From CAZKDV01 sp964551645 (lineage in GTDB: Bacteria; Bacteroidota; Bacteroidia; Bacteroidales; DTU049), in the NCBI GenBank assembly GCA_964551645.1, contig CAZKDV010000027.1, forward strand, positions 1 through 24,664: a DNA stretch of 24,664 bases. Direction: 5' to 3'. A model generated the notes under the pieces. It made no database searches. It was not told the DNA's origin and saw nothing but the letters and a program-made list of their open reading frames with translations. The position numbers were made by a program, and so were the translations under genes. Positions 22,208 to 24,664 of this stretch are shown one piece after another; the stretch's first letter is position 1, and the number at the start of each line of letters is the position of its first letter.

Positions 22208-24664
22208 CTATTTTACATCATTACTATCTTCCATAAAGGTATAAATCAATCTATGGCGATTTCTCATTCGTTTGCGTTCTCCTTTGCGTGAAAACAAAGC
22301 ATACACAACAGGTACAATAATCATCGTCAATATTGTTGAAAACACTAAACCTCCCATCACAGAAATACCCATTGGACTCCATATTTCTGAGCCTTCGCCA
22401 GTGCTTATTGCCATAGGAAGAAGACCTAAAATAGTTGTAAAAGCCGTCATAAGAACAGGTCGTAGCCTTGATTTTCCGGAAAGGGCAATAGCTTCATCTA
22501 AATCATAATCTCTATCTCTCATTAAATTTATATAATCTACCAAAACAATAGCATTTTTCACTACAATACCAATCAGCAAAATAGCACCTAAAGCAGCAAT
22601 AACACTAAGATTTGTACCTGTTATAAAGAGTGTAAAAATTACTCCTGAAAATGAAAATGGGATAGAAAACATAATTATTAAAGGCATTTTAAATGATTCA
22701 AACTGAGAAGCCATCACAATAAACACTAAAAGCAAGGAAATGACCATCAATAAGCCAAGATCTGCAAATGATTCTTGCTGGTCTTTATATGCACCTGCCA
22801 TGCTAATCATTACATCTCCGGGTTGCTCGGTTTTATCAATAATTTTTTGAATATCTGTTGCCAATTCCCCCATTGATACTTTATATGGTTGAACAGAAAC
22901 TTTAACAACTCTTTCTTTACCTTTTCTACTTATTGTGGGTGGCGACCATTGTTCAACTACTTTTCCTATTTCGCTAAGTCTAATTTTGTTTCCATTAGAA
23001 TTCATCAATGTTATATTTTCAATATCGCTAATAGAACCACGATACTCTTCCTTCAAACGAACAATAATATCATACTCATCTCCTTTTTCACGATATTTAG
23101 TAGCAGTGTAACCATAAACTCTATTTCGTACAGCCATTGAAACAGTTGCAGTATTTAGTCCATATTGTGCCAACTTATCTCTATCTAAGACTACGGTTAA
23201 TTCGGGCTTAGATTTATCACGACTTATAGTTATATCACGAGCACCATGCAGTTTTTTAATTTCTTCCGATATATCAGAAGCAATTTGATTTGTAACACCA
23301 AAATCATATCCATAAATTTCAACTTCAATGCCCTGCCCTCCGAATCCACCCATGCCACCAAAACTCAAACTATAATTTACAATTTCAGGAATCATTGCTA
23401 ACTGCTCGCGCAAATCATCTCCGATTTCCCAACAAGAGCGGTTTCGCTTATCAATATCTACCAAACGCAATTGCATATTTATTATATGAGAACCAGAAGA
23501 ACCCCAAATTGATGATACACCTCCCTTTTCATCACTACCTGCAGAACTTGACAATAATTCAACCTCATCTGAATATCTTTTACTTATTATTTCTTCAAGT
23601 TGTTTAACTACTTTGCAACTTTCATCAACTCTTGTTCCTGTTTGTAGTTCAATTTTAGCTGAAACTGAACTTTGATCAACTTCAGGCATAAACTCTGTTC
23701 CAATAAATGGTAACAAAAAGAACGAACCAACAAAAATAGCTAATGCACTTACAATAACCACTAATTTATGTTTTAAACTCCATCTGATTAAGGTCTCATA
23801 CCAATTATCAACTTTATCTAAAAATCGTTTAATTGTATTATCATAAGTGAATTTTTTTTCTTTTTTAGCCGGACGCAATTTTAACATCAAAGAGCTTAAC
23901 ATTGGCGTTAAAGTAATAGCAGCCAGAGTAGAAACAGTTATTACTATTGAAACAATCCAACCCAATTGACGGAACAAAACGCCTGTCATACCTTTGACAA
24001 AAGTTAAAGGAATGAAAACGGCTAAGACAACAAGTGTTGTAACAATTACAGCAAGCCAAACTTCATTAGTTGCATAAAGTGCTGCTTCACGGGGTGTGGC
24101 TCCTCTTTCAATATGCTTTGCAATGTTTTCGAGTACTACTATTGCGTCGTCAACCACCATTCCAATCGCTATTGATAGCGAAGCCAAAGAAATAATATTA
24201 ATTGAACTACCCGCCATAGACAGATATATAAACGAAACCACTAATGAAATTGGAATTGTAAGAACAATTATAAAAGTTGCTCGCCAGCGTCCTAAAAAGA
24301 AAAGAACCACCAATATAACAAACAACAAAGCATACATCAATGTTTCTGACAAGTTGTTTACAGAATAAGTAATAAATTCAGAAGAATCAAGAATAGGATT
24401 GATTTTAACATCAGGAGGCAGTGTTTTTTGAATTTGCTCAAGTTCTTTTTTTACTGCTTTTGCTACAGCAATAGTGTTTCCACCTGACTGTTTCATTACA
24501 AACATACGAAGTCCCTGTTCTGCATTTACCCTTTCACGCAATGTCATGTCTTTTATGGTATCTCGTATTGTAGCAACATCATTTAGATATATTGTTTGTC
24601 CATTAAAGCTACCAATGATTACAGACTTTACTTCTTCGCTTGTTGCAAACTCTCCTTCTATTTT
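22208..24664 (-). CDS. RND-family efflux pump inner-membrane subunit (AcrB-like), partial
   Basis: The frame is open to the right edge; 818 codons are visible and about 200-250 N-terminal residues are missing. The first ATG in view (24547) is internal, since KIEGEFATSEEV and further in-frame residues precede it. Transmembrane blocks flank two periplasmic domains. The proton-relay acids are in GMVVDDAIVVLENI (TM4), and the Lys of TM10 is in GIVVKNAIVLVDYINL, so the pump should be active. The periplasmic region holds a glycine-rich loop (FGGMGGFGGQG). It belongs to the AcrB/HAE-type permeases, which expel drugs, bile salts or other toxic compounds with a membrane-fusion protein and a TolC-like channel. 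Partner genes would lie beyond the right edge. Confidence 0.92.
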   Translation of the reverse strand, partial: KIEGEFATSEEVKSVIIGSFNGQTIYLNDVATIRDTIKDMTLRERVNAEQGLRMFVMKQSGGNTIAVAKAVKKELEQIQKTLPPDVKINPILDSSEFITYSVNNLSETLMYALLFVILVVLFFLGRWRATFIIVLTIPISLVVSFIYLSMAGSSINIISLASLSIAIGMVVDDAIVVLENIAKHIERGATPREAALYATNEVWLAVIVTTLVVLAVFIPLTFVKGMTGVLFRQLGWIVSIVITVSTLAAITLTPMLSSLMLKLRPAKKEKKFTYDNTIKRFLDKVDNWYETLIRWSLKHKLVVIVSALAIFVGSFFLLPFIGTEFMPEVDQSSVSAKIELQTGTRVDESCKVVKQLEEIISKRYSDEVELLSSSAGSDEKGGVSSIWGSSGSHIINMQLRLVDIDKRNRSCWEIGDDLREQLAMIPEIVNYSLSFGGMGGFGGQGIEVEIYGYDFGVTNQIASDISEEIKKLHGARDITISRDKSKPELTVVLDRDKLAQYGLNTATVSMAVRNRVYGYTATKYREKGDEYDIIVRLKEEYRGSISDIENITLMNSNGNKIRLSEIGKVVEQWSPPTISRKGKERVVKVSVQPYKVSMGELATDIQKIIDKTEQPGDVMISMAGAYKDQQESFADLGLLMVISLLLVFIVMASQFESFKMPLIIMFSIPFSFSGVIFTLFITGTNLSVIAALGAILLIGIVVKNAIVLVDYINLMRDRDYDLDEAIALSGKSRLRPVLMTAFTTILGLLPMAISTGEGSEIWSPMGISVMGGLVFSTILTMIIVPVVYALFSRKGERKRMRNRHRLIYTFMEDSNDVK

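Noticed and set aside
23865..24368. Frames on both strands inside the RND gene
   Set aside because: The RND frame accounts for the region with clear conserved motifs; the others are shadows of it.

Overview
The window reads as a scaffolded draft contig from a Bacteroidota bacterium. The evidence is AT-rich DNA, promoters with the Bacteroidota -7 signature TAnnTTTG, PKD-type surface repeats, PorT-type outer-membrane barrels, a GWxTD lipoprotein, a DUF4295 gene next to the L33 gene, and a YfcC carrier. It contains one 10-N scaffold gap inside a gene. No rRNA, integrase, transposase or CRISPR array is visible.

Left part (1-6334). A large secreted surface protein enters from the left edge. It carries a PPC-like domain, a Cys-rich motif and at least four tandem 86-residue PKD-like domains. 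Then come an MltF-type lytic transglycosylase interrupted by the N gap, a UbiX flavin prenyltransferase translationally coupled to an outer-membrane barrel gene, a second barrel gene transcribed divergently from the first, a COG0731 radical-SAM protein, and a small conserved protein of unknown function.

Metabolic part (6516-10142). A TrpB2-type tryptophan synthase beta chain and DXS (isoprenoid pathway) lie on the minus strand. The most striking find lies upstream of trpB2: a complete trp attenuator. It consists of a -7 box, a 26-codon leader peptide with three consecutive Trp codons, then a 13-bp GNRA-capped hairpin with a U-run just before trpB2. The leader peptide is too short for standard ORF calling.

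Defence island (about 10160-13081). One gene encodes a fused restriction-modification enzyme: an N-terminal PD-(D/E)XK nuclease with a QxxxY motif, an N6-adenine methylase of the HsdM type, and a C-terminal target-recognition domain. A near-identical 18-19 bp direct repeat lies on each side, and the right flank contains a GC-richer patch, so this may be an exchangeable cassette.

Central part (13082-17635, minus strand). It holds a GWxTD lipoprotein, a small rpmG-DUF4295 operon with its own promoter and terminator, and a three-gene operon of DEDDy 3'-5' exonuclease, Cas4-like/DUF2779 nuclease and SpoU rRNA/tRNA methylase. In the DUF2779 protein the exonuclease-like part has lost its catalytic D and E, while the adjacent gene encodes an intact exonuclease.

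Right part (17794-24664). It holds an MCE/MlaD lipid-transport protein, tRNA-Ala(GGC), a YfcC-family carrier with a downstream lipoprotein, and a minus-strand group of an RND efflux pump (cut by the right edge), a small PII-like protein and a PduO-type cobalamin adenosyltransferase.
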